Shown here one piece after another: positions 1 through 11,700 of a DNA stretch of 15,818 nt. Source of the stretch: Anaerolineae bacterium (lineage in GTDB: Bacteria > Chloroflexota > Anaerolineae > B4-G1 > SLSP01). Where the stretch lies: the NCBI GenBank assembly GCA_016934645.1, contig JAFGSL010000363.1, forward strand, positions 1-15,818, read 5' to 3'. The notes beneath the pieces are model-generated. The model worked only from the letters and a program-made list of their open reading frames with translations. It searched no databases and was not told where the DNA came from. The position numbers and the translations under genes are program-made. Within the stretch, counting starts at the first letter, position 1, and each line of letters opens with the position of its first letter.

Positions 1-97
1 GTATGAGATTTAGACTCTATCTGGACATTGGGCTTGCGAGCGTTTCTGGTGCGTCACCGACGAATTCTCGGATAGGTTCTCAGCAGGAGATTATAAG

Positions 98-2200
98 ATG
101 ACCACTTCAATTCTTATCGTTGAAGACGAAAGTGTCGTTGCGCTCGATATACAAAATAGGCTGCGTGTACTCGGGTATTCCACGGTTGGAATCGCTTCGC
201 GCGGCGAGGTGGCCATACAGTTAGCGCAACAGCGACACCCAGCCCTCGTGCTGATGGATATTCGATTGAAAGGCGAGATGGATGGGATTGAAGCGGCGCG
301 GCAGATTCGCGCGTTGTGTAACATTCCCGTAGTTTATCTAACCGCATTTGCGGATGAGGAGACACTGCAACGCGCTAAGATCACCGGCCCCTTTGGCTAC
401 TTGATCAAGCCATTCGAAGAACGAGATCTGCATGCCACGATTGAGATGGCTTTGTACCAACATCAGACAGAGCAGTCGCTTAAGATGCAAGCCCAAGCGC
501 TGGAGCAGAAAAACCGCCACCTCTCACTGCTCAATCGCTTGCTGACTCAGTCCACGCAAGGCGCTTCACCAAAGGTTCTTCTGGAAGATGCATGTTGTGA
601 GTTGAGCCTTATGTTGCACTTGCCCTATTCGGTGGCGATAACGCTCAATGGCGCAGGCGGCGCGGTGTTGGTTTATCAAGCGCAAGCCCAATCCTTGTCT
701 ACAAGCTATGCCTTGGCAAGCGATGAGACGATGCTATTGAAGCATCTGTTTGCGCATCACCCCCCCATCTCGATGGCCGATCTTTGTTCGGTCGAACAGC
801 TAAAGCCGCTCTGTCGATGCTTCCGGGATCGTGAGATTCAATCGTTGCTGTTGTTGCCCTTGGTGGTGAACGAGAGCGTGATTGGAGCGGTGGGATTGGC
901 GGCATCGGAACAGCGCGATTTTGCGGAGACTGAAGTGCAGTTAGTAGAGAGCGTCATCGGTCAACTTGCCGGTGTGTTGGCGCGGATATGGTTGACGGAG
1001 GAGCGGCAACGCTTGAGTGCCGCGTTAGAGCAGGCGGATACCGAGGTGATGATCACTGATCTCGACGGGACGATTCTGTATGTCAATCCTGCCTTTGAGC
1101 ATACGACTGGTTTCAACAAGGATGAGGTTCTGGGAAAGACGCCAAGCCTGCTTAGCAGCGGACAACACGATGCGGCTTTTTATCGAGAGTTGTGGACGAC
1201 CATAACAGCTAACAAAATGTGGCGGGGCCACATCGTTAACAAGCGGAAAGATGGCCGCTTATACACGGCAGAGACCGCGATTATCCCCGTGAGAAATGGA
1301 ACAGCAGTGCCTAGAAGCTTCGTCAGCCTACAACGCGACGTGAGCCACGAGTTGGAAGTCCAAGATCAATATCACCGCGCGCTCAAGATGCAAGCAGTTG
1401 GCCGGTTGGCAGCCGGGTTGGCCCATGATTTCAATAACCTCTTAGCAGCTATCAACGGCTTTGCTCAACTCATTCAGCGTCATAACCACCTCTCGGATAG
1501 GGCGCGGGTATGGGTGGAAGGAATTATCGGCGCAACAGAAAGGGCCTCCGAGTTGGCAGTGCAACTTTTAACTTTCAGTCGCAGCGACCCCCAAAATCCA
1601 AAGACACTTGATCTCAACGCCATTATCGATGATGCGCAGTATCTTTTACAGAATATTGTGACCGACGCTATTGCTGTACAGGTGTCGTCTGCTCCAGATT
1701 TATGGACCGTGAGGGCTGATCCTTCGCAACTTGAACGTATCTTAGTCAATCTGGCAGCCAATGCACGGGATGCCATGCCAGATGGCGGACTGCTGTTGTT
1801 ACGAACAGCGAATGTCACCCTGACGGCTGAGGATGTGGTCTTTGATCCTGAACTGCAACCGGGTGACTACGTGATGCTATCTGTTAGTGATACAGGGCTT
1901 GGGATGAGCGATGAAGTGCAAGTGCATCTTTTCGAACCTTTCTATACGACAAAGGTTCCAGGTAAGGGAACTGGACTTGGACTCGCTACTGTTTATAGTA
2001 TTGTCAAACAGAGCGGCGGAGCGATTCGAGTCCATAGCCAAATCGGGCAAGGGACGACATTTGAACTCTATCTGCCGCGTGTGAAGGAATTGCTTCTCCC
2101 ATATACCGTCCAGCCAGGCAACGTCTTCTCCAGCGTCTTTACCGATAATGCATATACGTTCTGGGATTATGAAACCAGTTCTGAACCCGCCATCAATTGA
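98..2200 (+). CDS. Soluble hybrid sensor histidine kinase (REC-GAF-PAS-HisKA-HATPase)
   Basis: Cytosolic histidine kinase of 700 residues with no membrane segment. Residues 1-120 form a receiver domain: acidic pair E9/D10, phosphoacceptor D54 in [13 protein letters not shown]82 and K104 (IKPF). A GAF domain follows (about 145-297), then a PAS domain (about 306-420, with [19 protein letters not shown]). The kinase core has the H-box [10 protein letters not shown] with H443, N-box N551/N555, G1 box SDTGLGM with D598, and G2 box [15 protein letters not shown]. About 45 unassigned residues trail the ATPase domain. The ATG at 98 follows CAGGAGA (84-90) at a 7-nt spacing. The receiver is N-terminal, so the protein may accept phosphate from another kinase before acting on its own targets; which signal the GAF and PAS domains sense is not visible. 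The next kinase gene starts 15 nt after the stop, suggesting an operon. Confidence 0.95.
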   Translation: MTTSILIVEDESVVALDIQNRLRVLGYSTVGIASRGEVAIQLAQQRHPALVLMDIRLKGEMDGIEAARQIRALCNIPVVYLTAFADEETLQRAKITGPFGYLIKPFEERDLHATIEMALYQHQTEQSLKMQAQALEQKNRHLSLLNRLLTQSTQGASPKVLLEDACCELSLMLHLPYSVAITLNGAGGAVLVYQAQAQSLSTSYALASDETMLLKHLFAHHPPISMADLCSVEQLKPLCRCFRDREIQSLLLLPLVVNESVIGAVGLAASEQRDFAETEVQLVESVIGQLAGVLARIWLTEERQRLSAALEQADTEVMITDLDGTILYVNPAFEHTTGFNKDEVLGKTPSLLSSGQHDAAFYRELWTTITANKMWRGHIVNKRKDGRLYTAETAIIPVRNGTAVPRSFVSLQRDVSHELEVQDQYHRALKMQAVGRLAAGLAHDFNNLLAAINGFAQLIQRHNHLSDRARVWVEGIIGATERASELAVQLLTFSRSDPQNPKTLDLNAIIDDAQYLLQNIVTDAIAVQVSSAPDLWTVRADPSQLERILVNLAANARDAMPDGGLLLLRTANVTLTAEDVVFDPELQPGDYVMLSVSDTGLGMSDEVQVHLFEPFYTTKVPGKGTGLGLATVYSIVKQSGGAIRVHSQIGQGTTFELYLPRVKELLLPYTVQPGNVFSSVFTDNAYTFWDYETSSEPAIN

Positions 2201-2215
2201 CATAGGATAACGGAC

Positions 2216-4948
2216 ATGATAACGAATTGGCAGTGGTCACCTGTGATGATCCCCCTGTTCTTGGGGGTTGTCGCGTCTGTTGTGTCTATTGCGTTCAGAA
2301 TCAGGCATACCTCCGGTGCCAATCGCTTCGGCGTATTGCTGTCCTTACTCGGTGCGGTATGGCTCATTGGCTACATTTTGGAAATCGGTCGGGTGGATTT
2401 AGAAGGAAAGCTATTCGCGGCAGTAATCCGGTACTGCATCTTAGGTCTTATGCCTACGCTGTGGTCTGGGTACGTGTTCCACTACACAGGACGGGGATAC
2501 TGGATGACGCGCCGGAAATGGATTGTCGCGGCGGTCATCTCCTTGGTTACAGTTATTCTGATCTTAACCCCTGAGTATCACGGGTTGATCTGGCGTTCAG
2601 TCACGCTGGAAAATCGTGGCGGCGTTTCAGTGTTGGTGCCGCAATTTGGGATTGGATTTTGGCTCTTGTTTGGTTGTGTTGGCTTGCTGTTTTTGGGCGG
2701 GATCTGGCTCCTATTGCGGATGTTCTTACAGCATCCAGCGCTGTATCGCCAGCAAATCCAGTTTCTCCTCTTTGGGACGGTGGTGATCACATCTTTGATC
2801 TCGATTGCTCTGTTGGGTGTGAATCTGCTGCCGGAAATCAACCTTGCCTCTTATGCATACACTGTCGCAGTTGTCGTTATGAACTGGGGGGTATTACGCG
2901 TGCAAGTGGGTGACATTCTCCCGCTAGCGCATGCCTCGGTGATCACAGGTATGGCAGATGGGATCGTTGTACTGGATGCTCAGGCACGCATTCTGGATCT
3001 AAATCAGGCTGCGATAAGCTTGCTCAATCTTAACAAACCCGAGTGCGTAGGTCAACCTTTTACAGAGATCGGGGCGCCGTGGGTGGAGACGCTGGTGCAA
3101 CGCGCCCAGCGTGAGAGGGCAACCTGGTCTCAAGAAGTGACGCATATCACGGACAGCCGTCCGCAAATTTTCGATGTGCGGGTATCGCAACTGCGCGACG
3201 TACGTGGAGGGTTGGTCAGCCACGTGATGGTCTGGCGTGACATCACCGCGCGTAAGCAGGCTGAGCTCGAAGTTCGGGAGCGGCACCGTCATCTGGAAGC
3301 CGTCTGGGGCGCGGTTCCTGATGCTATCGTAGTCTTGAATTCAAAGCAGTACATTGTAGAGTGGAATGCCAGCGCTGAGGGTTTGTTTGGATATTCCAGA
3401 AGGGAAGTGTTGGGCCAGAAACTGTCCCCCTTAATCAACACTGCAGAGACGCTGGCGAAGGCTGAGGCTTTTCTTCGCGATATGTGGGCTGGGGAACGGG
3501 TTCAACCGGTCGAGACGGTGCGCGCCCACAAGAACGGAGATTTGATCAACGTGGTGTTCGCCGGGGCGCCGGTCGTCGTCGATGACAAGCTCATAGGCGC
3601 TGTGATTGTTTATACGGACATCACACAACGTAAGCGCATCGAGGAGGATATTCGCACGCTCAATGAGGAGCTGGAAGCGCGCGTTGCGGCGCGGACAGCA
3701 GAACTTGCGACTCTGAATCAGCAACTCGCCGACGAAGTTCAGAAGCACGAGCAAGCAGAAGCTACGTTGATGCAGCGTAATCGTGAACTTTTAGCCTTGC
3801 AATCAGCCGCTGCTGCTACTTCATCCAGTCTGGATTTGTCCTTTTTGCTCGACACCGTGACGTGGGAGATGACGAATCTCCTGCAGTCCAGTGGTTGCAT
3901 CATCTTTGAGTTGGATCAAGACGGCAACCAGGTCGTAGGTGTTGCAGATTATGAAGCCGCTCTGAGCGGCGCTCTGGGCGGTGACGTGGCAAACATTGGG
4001 CCCCAACCCCTATCTGATTATCCATTGCGACTGAGGGTGCTGAATGAGCGCTATGCTGCTCAGGTCGGTTTCAGTACCGCTGATGCAGTTGATCAGGCGT
4101 TTATGGCGCGCCGCGATATCAAGTCTCAACTGTTACTGCCTATGGTTTTTCAGGAACGTGTGGTGGGATTGGTCATCGTTACTCAAAATGAACGCGAGCG
4201 GGTTTTTTCAGATCGCGAAATATCCCTGGGACAGTTACTGGCCAATCAGGCTGCAATTGCAGTGGAAAATGCAAGACTATATGACCGCGCACATCGAGAG
4301 ATCACTGAACGTGCACAAGCCGAGGCCAAGATCAAGGCTTCCTTGAAGGAGAAGGAAATCCTGTTGCAGGAGATTCACCATCGCGTGAAGAATAACCTGC
4401 AAGTGATTTCTAGCCTGCTCAATCTGCAGTCACAAGGTATCCAGGATGAAAAAACCCTTGAGGTATTCCAGGAAAGCCAGAACCGCATTCGCTCCATGGC
4501 GCTGATTCATGAAAAGCTCTATCGTTCATCGGACCTGGCGCGTGTTGACTTTGCTGAGTACATTCGCAATCTCGCGTCCTTCTTGATTCGCTCATATCGC
4601 TCCAGGGCGGTACGATTGGATTTGCAGGCGGCCGATATTTATCTCTCAATCGACAACGCTGTGCCATGCGGGTTGATCGTCAATGAGTTGATTTCTAATG
4701 CCTTGAAACATGCGTTCGTCGATGGCCGTGAGGGAGAAATTCGTGTGATAATGCAGCAACTTGCCGATCACCAGGTTAGATTAGTGGTTCGCGACAATGG
4801 AGTAGGGCTGCCCAAAGATGCAGACTATATGAATACTGGATCTTTAGGGTTACAGTTGGTTACCATGTTGGTGGAGCAGCTCGATGGGACGATCGAAATC
4901 CGTAACAATGTAGGTGCGGAGTTTGAGATCATATTTAGTGGTGGTTAA
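2216..4948 (+). CDS. Membrane sensor histidine kinase (7TM-PAS-PAS-GAF-HisKA_2-HATPase)
   Basis: A 910-residue membrane sensor kinase. The first ~226 residues contain seven hydrophobic segments (about 9-27, 39-58, 66-90, 101-117, 143-169, 180-204, 210-226), as in the 7TM N-terminal region of many histidine kinases. Two PAS domains follow (about 238-345 and 355-475), then a charged coiled coil (about 475-530, with [19 protein letters not shown]) and a GAF domain (about 530-688). The catalytic part is of the HisKA_2 type: [20 protein letters not shown], with H722 the likely phosphoacceptor, N-box N823/N828, G1 box RDNGVGLP with D860, then [16 protein letters not shown]. The ATG at 2216 has only a weak AGGATA upstream. 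The gene lies between another kinase and a response regulator (3-nt gap from stop to the first possible GTG start), so partnership with that regulator is likely but inferred. A degraded relative lies at 15551-15777. Confidence 0.95.
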   Translation: MITNWQWSPVMIPLFLGVVASVVSIAFRIRHTSGANRFGVLLSLLGAVWLIGYILEIGRVDLEGKLFAAVIRYCILGLMPTLWSGYVFHYTGRGYWMTRRKWIVAAVISLVTVILILTPEYHGLIWRSVTLENRGGVSVLVPQFGIGFWLLFGCVGLLFLGGIWLLLRMFLQHPALYRQQIQFLLFGTVVITSLISIALLGVNLLPEINLASYAYTVAVVVMNWGVLRVQVGDILPLAHASVITGMADGIVVLDAQARILDLNQAAISLLNLNKPECVGQPFTEIGAPWVETLVQRAQRERATWSQEVTHITDSRPQIFDVRVSQLRDVRGGLVSHVMVWRDITARKQAELEVRERHRHLEAVWGAVPDAIVVLNSKQYIVEWNASAEGLFGYSRREVLGQKLSPLINTAETLAKAEAFLRDMWAGERVQPVETVRAHKNGDLINVVFAGAPVVVDDKLIGAVIVYTDITQRKRIEEDIRTLNEELEARVAARTAELATLNQQLADEVQKHEQAEATLMQRNRELLALQSAAAATSSSLDLSFLLDTVTWEMTNLLQSSGCIIFELDQDGNQVVGVADYEAALSGALGGDVANIGPQPLSDYPLRLRVLNERYAAQVGFSTADAVDQAFMARRDIKSQLLLPMVFQERVVGLVIVTQNERERVFSDREISLGQLLANQAAIAVENARLYDRAHREITERAQAEAKIKASLKEKEILLQEIHHRVKNNLQVISSLLNLQSQGIQDEKTLEVFQESQNRIRSMALIHEKLYRSSDLARVDFAEYIRNLASFLIRSYRSRAVRLDLQAADIYLSIDNAVPCGLIVNELISNALKHAFVDGREGEIRVIMQQLADHQVRLVVRDNGVGLPKDADYMNTGSLGLQLVTMLVEQLDGTIEIRNNVGAEFEIIFSGG

Positions 4949-4970
4949 ATGTGAGGATGTATCAATCGTT

Positions 4971-4976
4971 GAGGAG
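4971..4976 (+). promoter_or_regulatory. Ribosome binding site deciding the start of the response regulator
   Basis: GAGGAG lies 7 nt upstream of the ATG at 4984, inside the longer open frame that begins with GTG at 4951. The earlier starts (GTG 4951, ATG 4957) lack a comparable site, so the shorter protein is favoured. Confidence 0.6.
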
Positions 4977-4983
4977 TGGCTAT

Positions 4984-5727
4984 ATGGAAAACCGGGCAAC
5001 TATACTCGTCGTCGATGATCACGAGGTTATTCAGCTCTTTACCGAGCGTATTCTGACGGATGCCGGGTATCGTGTGTTGGTCGCCAATAATGGAATTGAA
5101 GCATTGGGTATACTGGCGACACATCCTGTGAATCTAATTCTGGCAGAAATCAACATGCCCCGGATGAACGGTTATCAACTGCACGATGAAGTCGTCAACG
5201 ATCCTCGTTGGGTCGCTATTCCCTTTGTTTTTGTGACCGGGCGGATTATGGATAGTGATATTCGTTATGGTAAAGAACTGGGCGTTGATGATTACATCAC
5301 CAAACCTTTTGATCCCGATGATTTAGTCGCTGTCGTGCGCGGGCGTTTACGACGTGCGAAGCAGTTGATGGCTTCTGCATATCGCCCTGGGGTGAAAAAC
5401 GCGATCAATGGCTCAGTTTTGACAATTGGGGCGTTGAAAATCAATTTGGATCGTCACAGCGTCGAGTTCGCAGGCGAGCCGGTAAATTTGTCGGCCAGAG
5501 AGTTTACGTTGTTGGCCACGCTGGCGAAATGTGAGGGTAGTGTGGTCTCTCCTGAGGAACTTGTGCGTGTGACACACGAGCTACATACGGATTGCCGGGA
5601 TGCTAGTTCTTTGGTGCGGCCAATGATCCGCTCGCTGCGGCGCAAACTTGGCTATCCCGCCGGTGAGATGGGATGCATCAACAATGTACGTGGTGTCGGC
5701 TACCAACTGATCACCTATGATGGTTAG
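4984..5727 (+). CDS. OmpR/PhoB-type response regulator with Glu at the phosphoacceptor site
   Basis: A 247-residue DNA-binding response regulator. Residues 1-125 are a receiver domain with acidic D11/D12, T85 and K107 (TKPF). Where the phosphorylated Asp should lie, in NLILAEINMPRMNG, the sequence has Glu (E55, codon GAA at 5146-5148). The C-terminal half (about 150-245) is an OmpR-type winged helix, with LSAREFTLLATLAKCEGSVV, a recognition-helix region SSLVRPMIRSLRRKLGY and the wing NNVRGVGYQLI. The frame is open from a GTG at 4951, but GAGGAG (4971-4976) lies 7 nt before the ATG at 4984, and the receiver fold begins directly after it, so I prefer 4984. In some regulators Asp-to-Glu mimics phosphorylation. 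This one may therefore be constitutively active or controlled without phosphate (inference). It follows the two kinase genes and precedes the large STAND gene. Confidence 0.95.
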   Translation: MENRATILVVDDHEVIQLFTERILTDAGYRVLVANNGIEALGILATHPVNLILAEINMPRMNGYQLHDEVVNDPRWVAIPFVFVTGRIMDSDIRYGKELGVDDYITKPFDPDDLVAVVRGRLRRAKQLMASAYRPGVKNAINGSVLTIGALKINLDRHSVEFAGEPVNLSAREFTLLATLAKCEGSVVSPEELVRVTHELHTDCRDASSLVRPMIRSLRRKLGYPAGEMGCINNVRGVGYQLITYDG

Positions 5728-5741
5728 CTGGTTGTTTTGAA

Positions 5742-5747
5742 AAGAGG
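5742..5747 (+). promoter_or_regulatory. Ribosome binding site deciding the start of the giant STAND protein
   Basis: AAGAGG followed by GTGAGG places a purine-rich Shine-Dalgarno region just before the ATG at 5754. The in-frame GTG at 5748 is too close to this site to be the better start. Confidence 0.5.
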
Positions 5748-5753
5748 GTGAGG

Positions 5754-8700
5754 ATGCTTTACTGTACGCAATGTGGTCATGCCAACGTTGACTCTGCGGA
5801 AAAGTGTGCTAATTGTGGCAAAATTCTGAGACAGCGCTGTCCAAATTGCGGGGAACTTGTTCCCGCGGAGGGCCAATTCTGTATCTTATGCGGCGCGTGT
5901 CTGGCTGAGTCAGGTGCTTTATCATCGGCCTCTTCGTCGGATAACCGTTTGTACTCTGTCTTGCGTTTGCTTATGCCGGATGCGTTAGCGACTAAGATCA
6001 GTCATGCCGTCGCTGGGACGGTGGGCGAACGTCGTGAGGTAGCGGTGCTGCATGTGGGTATGGAGAGCCTCTCCACACGTGAATCCCCCGCTGGTCACAA
6101 ACTACCCGTCGACAATGAAATACTGTATCTCCTCAGCGACGAAGCTATACACGTGCTCGCGGATGTGATTTACCAGTATGAAGGGACGGTCGATAAGTTC
6201 TCAGGCGATAGCTTGGTAGCGTTGTTTGGTATGCCGTTGGCTCACGAGAACAATGCCGAGCGCGCTGTGCGCGCTGCGTTGGATATCTTATTGGCTTTGC
6301 AACCCTTGAAGGCCGATTTTCAGGAACGTTATGGCATTGATTTCCGCATACACATCGGTATTCATACCGGTACGGTCATTGTTGGTCAGGTTGACAACGA
6401 CTTGCATATCAATTGCACTGTCGTGGGCAATACATTTGATCTCGCTGCGGCTCTGGTAGCGGCAGCCGATGAAGATACGGTCCTTGTGAGTTTCGAAGTT
6501 TACCAACGCACACATCCGCTGATCGCATATGAGGCGCAGCCCTTAGTGACCTTTGGTAAACCCTCGCGCTCCATACGTGTCTTTCGTCCATTGTACGTGC
6601 AAGCGGATCGGAACGCCGCGCGCAGTTTGTTCGATATACATGCTCCTATGGTCGGTCGTCGTACGATCTTGGAGTCGCTCCAACAGGCGTTTGATGACAT
6701 ATGCAATACCCAACGTAGCCGCGTGGCTTTGGTCACAGGTGAGGTCGGGTTGGGTAAGAGCCGGCTGATGCGTGAGTTCCGCGAAGCGGTCTCCCACTCG
6801 GGTGTTCCGATCTACCAGGGCAATTGTGTGACGTATGCGCGCGCAAAACCGCTGCATCTGTTTGCTAATTTACTCCGTGATATCTTTTATCTGGCGGAAT
6901 CCGATCCGCCAGACGTTCAGCTTGAGGCCTTGCGCGCATCTTTGGATCGGTTGGGTATGAATACCCCCGATATCCTGTCCTACGTGAGCAGTGTTTTGGG
7001 CCTTGAGCACGGTGATGACAGCATCAAAATGCATCTGCGTGGTATTGATGATGCAGTGCTTCAGAAGATGACGCATACATTCTTGCAGCAGATCATCGTC
7101 GCCACTGCGAGGTTGACGCCGGTGGTGTTGATCTTCGAGGATCTCCACTGGGTAGATGCAGCTTCCAGGGACGTGCTGGTGCATCTGTTGCGAACTATTG
7201 ACGATGTTCCCTTATTGTTGATTCTTGTTTCACGCGATGTCGAACCCGACACCACCATCCAACCGTTGATTGCCGCGGCCAACGAGCGCCATGACGCATT
7301 GTTGGATCTGTATCTCTCGCCTCTTCCTGATGCGGACCTGGCGCAATTGGTTGACCAACTTGTGGTCGAATTCACGGATGAGGCTCAGGCGCTCAAGCGC
7401 CGCATCGCTGAACGGGCGGATGGCAATCCATTATGCGCCGAAGAAATCGTCCGAATGTTGATCGACAATGGAGGATTGACGCTATCGGAAGGTTGTTGGC
7501 ATGTGACCGAAAGCGCAACAACGTTGGTAGAGCAACTGCCGGGCACCCTCAATGGGTTGGTGATGGCGCGCTTCGACCGTTTGCCTGAGTCTGCACGTTC
7601 CCTCCTGCAAAAGGCGGCAGTGTTGGGGTACACGTTCCCTGTGGACGTGCTGAAATACATCGCTGGCGTCAGCACCAACGATGTGGATACGGATCTTGAC
7701 CTGTTGGTGGCACGGAAATTCGTGATTCCTGAAACGCCGGAAAGTGCTCAAGTGTATACGTTCTGTCATACGTTGACTCAGGAAGCGGTCTATGCTACGT
7801 TGCTTAAACGTGACCGGTACCGGTTTCACTTGCAGGTGGCGCAAATTATAGAAGATAGTGACGCCTGGCTTTCAAGTGAGCGCATCGAAGCCCTGGCCTA
7901 CCATTATGCGGAAAGCGCAAATCCAGAGAAGGCTATCCCGCATCTGGTCGCTGCGGCTGAAAATGCAGCGCATCGCTGCGACTACGAAATGGCCGTAACA
8001 CGGTATCAGAATGCACTGTCTCTGGTGGCGCTCTCTGGTGGCGAGAACCAATGCGATCTTCTGGCTACGCGGATTGGTTTGGGGCGCGCACTCAAGTATA
8101 CCGGCAAGTATGGTGAGGCCAGTCAGGTGTTGGAGCAGGCGCTCCGTGATGGGCTCTATCTACAGGCTAAACCCCGTATGCAACAAGTAATGCCGCAATT
8201 GGTCCGAGGGTTGAATGAGTTGGCTGATATTCGTCACCGGGAAGGTGCCTCAGAGAAGGCTATCGAGTACCTGAAAGCCAGCTTGGCAACCATCGACAAC
8301 CAGGGCCGTCAAGACTACCTGCCGTTGTGGCGTACTGTCGTCGACCGGATGGCCTGGGTGTTGTTTCACCAGGGTAAACTGAGCGAGGCTTTCGAGTTGG
8401 CGGATTCGGCGGCTGCGAGCGTAGACCTGGAACAGGCCGAAGATCCCATTATTCTGGCAAGCCTCTACAATACATTGGGCGGTGTGTTGTGGCAGCAAGG
8501 GAATCTGTCGGAGGCGATCACCTATGTGGAGCGCAGTTTGCGGCTCTACGAACGTATCGATTACCAGTGGGGCATGGCAAATGCTAACGGCAATCTTGGT
8601 GTTCTCCACTACACACTAGGAAATTGGCCAAGTGCTGCCGATATTCTGGCGCGCGCTGAAATGCTGCAAAAGCGCGTGGGCGATCTTCAGCATCGCGCTA

Positions 8701-11700
8701 TCACGTTGAACAATCTGGGTACATTGCACCTGGCTATGGGGCAGCACGAAGCGGCGCACCAAGACCTTGCGTCCAGCCTGGGCATTTTCGAACGACTTGG
8801 CGATGCCTGGGGCGCGGCGCAGGTCCACGTTGGTATGGCGAGGTTGGCGCTGATTCAGTCACGCTTCGCGGATGCTATTGCGCATGCTGACGCTGGTTTG
8901 CAGATGATGGACACTGCCGGCACTTATGGGGTCGAAGCGCGCTGGATTAAGGCGCTCAGCCTTGCCGAAACAGATTTTCTGCGCAGCCTATCCGAGGTGG
9001 AGGCCGCGCTGCGCACTGCACAGGAGGCGGGTCTCACTGAGCAGGAGGCCGACTGTTGTCGCGTGTTGGGGGCGTTGCACGCGCGGACTGGGAACTATCT
9101 GAAAGCTGAAAACTTGCTTCGAGAGTCGGTTGATCTTTCCCTACAAGCGAATGCGCCTTATGCTCGGGGTCTTGCGCTTATGGAATTGGGAAAGCTGTAC
9201 GAGGCCATCACTCGTGACCAGCAGACCGAGCGCGAAGAATGGCGCGCTAAAGCCTTGAACGCGTATCATGAAGCCGCGGAGCAATTCCACCGATTGGGCG
9301 CCGCCTTTGATTTGCAGAGTGTGCAGGAAACCATCAACGCGCTGGAGAGCCAACCGGAAGCCCTTGTACCAGAGGTTGAACCTCCAGGACAGTCACAGGC
9401 GGCTGTGGAGATGCAGGAACAGGCTGCGTTGGAAGGTGGACGCCGCGCTGCCACAGTTCTGTGGTTTAATTTGATTCCAGATGAGAAGGCTGATGAGGAT
9501 GCCTTTGAAACCATCGCCTTGTTGATGCCGGCGCTTGTCACCATCGTTCAAGAGTACCAGGGACAGCTCGTCCAGCGCAGTGATGGGCTGACCGTGGTCT
9601 TTGGCGCGCCAGCAGCGTACGAGGATGACGCAGATCGCGCTGTCCAGACGGCATGGCACCTGGTGCGTTACCTTGCGGAACATACGCGCCAGCTCGATGT
9701 CAGACTTAATTTCAATGCGGCTTTGAGTCAGGGCGAAGTAGTGGCAGGTTTCATCGGCCCGCGTTCCCAGACGACATTCGACGTCAGGGGGGAGCCAGTG
9801 CAAGAAGTGCGCCTTTTGAGCGACCACGTGCCTCCTGGCGAAGTCTGGGTAACCGAGAGCGTGCGCGCGCTGACAGAGCGTATTTCGGTCTACAGACCGG
9901 TTGCCGTAGACGCTGCGCATCCGTTGGCGGCTATGACGGTTTGGATATTGGATGGCTTCAGGATTCAGCCTAGACCGGCGCGTGGGCTGTCTGGCATACA
10001 AACTCGGCTCATTGGCCGTGAAGCATTGCTGCAGGCGATGTTGCAGTTGGCGGAGAACTTCTCGCGAGGCATTGGCGGGTTGGTGTGGCTCGAAGGTGAA
10101 CCTGGCATCGGGAAGAGCCGTTTGATGCAGGAATTCTCGCTGCGGCTTAAGGATTCCGGCGCAGTTGTGCTGGAAGGGCGGTGTTCACCTCAGAAATCCT
10201 CGCACGCCTTCTCGCTGTTCTCGGAAGTCTTGCTGCAGGTCTTCGATGTACAGCCCTACGATGCTCCCGATCACATACGCGCCAAGATTGGGCGCGCCTT
10301 TGAGAGCTGGCCACGCGATACGCTGCCGACCCGTCCGTACCTGGAGGTGCTGTTAGGATTGTGGCCCGAAGGCTTGATGGGAGATCGACTTGCGAGCTTG
10401 GAGCCGGAACAGTTGCGCCAGCAAACTTCCGTAGCCTTACGCCGGTTGTTCAAAAGCCTGTCGACCCAAAGCCCGTTGGTCGTTTTGCTGGATGATCTGC
10501 ACTGGATCGATCCGGTATCGGCGGAACTATTGCAATTTCTAATCACGATTGTGGCGACGGCGCCGATTCTCTTTGTGTGCGCACAGCGACGTCAAGGGGG
10601 GGACGCGCCGAATGACCAGCTCGTCCGTGTGCAAAGCCTGATCCCGTCACAAACGCTGCGTTTTCTGTTGGAGCGCCTCACGATGGAAGAGCGAGAAACA
10701 CTTCTGTCTGAGTTGCTGCCGCAGACGGACCTCCAACCCGATCTTCGAACTTATATCCTCACGCAGAGTGATGGCAATCCCTACTTTATCGAAGAATACA
10801 TTCGCATGTTCATCGATCAGGGTTATTTGCAGTATCGGAATAACCGCTGGGTGATGCGGGCTGACATAACTCCCCAGCAAGTGGAGCTTCCGGCCTCTCT
10901 GGAAACGCTAATCCGCTCCCGTGTCGATGCATTGCCGCAGGATTTGCGTGAGGTGCTGCAAGTGGCGACCGTCCTTGGTGCGCCGGTTGAGACTGAGGTG
11001 CTGCAATCTGTGACCGAGCGGCCGGAAACGCCGACCGCGCTGGCGCGCTTGGCGTCCCGGCTCTTGATGCAGCGCGGGGCTGAAGAAGGACAGTGGTTTT
11101 TCCATCACTCGCTTATCGAAAACGTAGTTTATACCTCATTGTTGAGGACACGCCAGCGTGCGTTACATCTCAAGGTCGCGCTGGTTCTGGAGGAGCGTTG
11201 GGCTGGAGCTGAGAGCGAACACGCGGAGGTGCTGGCCTACCATCTGCTACGGGCCGGGCAAAACAACGAGGCGCTCGCTTACTTGATGACCGCCGGGGAG
11301 CGCGCTGCTGCTCGTTTCGCCAATGAGGCGGCGATCACCTACTTTGAGCAAGCGGCGGAAATATTGAGCATGCAGCCTTCCGTCCCCGACAGTATCCGCT
11401 GGCGGTTGGCGGCAGGTTTGGGCGATGTCTATCGCGCGCTGGGCCGCTACGCTGACTCTATGGCTGCGCTTAAGGCTGGATTAGCCTTGATGCATACTGG
11501 GACGCTCTCGGGCCATCTGCGAGCTGGGCTGTACCGCCGTATGGGTAAAACTGCTCATCAAATGGGCTCCTTCGAACTTGCGCATCAGTACTATGAGGCT
11601 GCAACTGAGATCCTGGGCGAACCGGATACGGCTGAGACAAATACCGAGATGTCGCGGACACTCAATGGGTTGGCGTACTTGTTATTGCAGCAAGGGCAGC

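Noticed and set aside
1..97. Promoter for the signalling operon
   Set aside because: No pair of -35/-10 boxes with acceptable spacing was found; the operon promoter may lie before the window.
5748..5753. GTG at 5748 as start of the giant STAND protein
   Set aside because: The Shine-Dalgarno region abuts it; the ATG at 5754 has the better spacing and directly precedes the zinc ribbon.
9393..10001. 202-codon open frame on the - strand
   Set aside because: Lies wholly inside the giant STAND gene, has no recognisable domain, and the sense frame encodes a clear cyclase-homology domain there.
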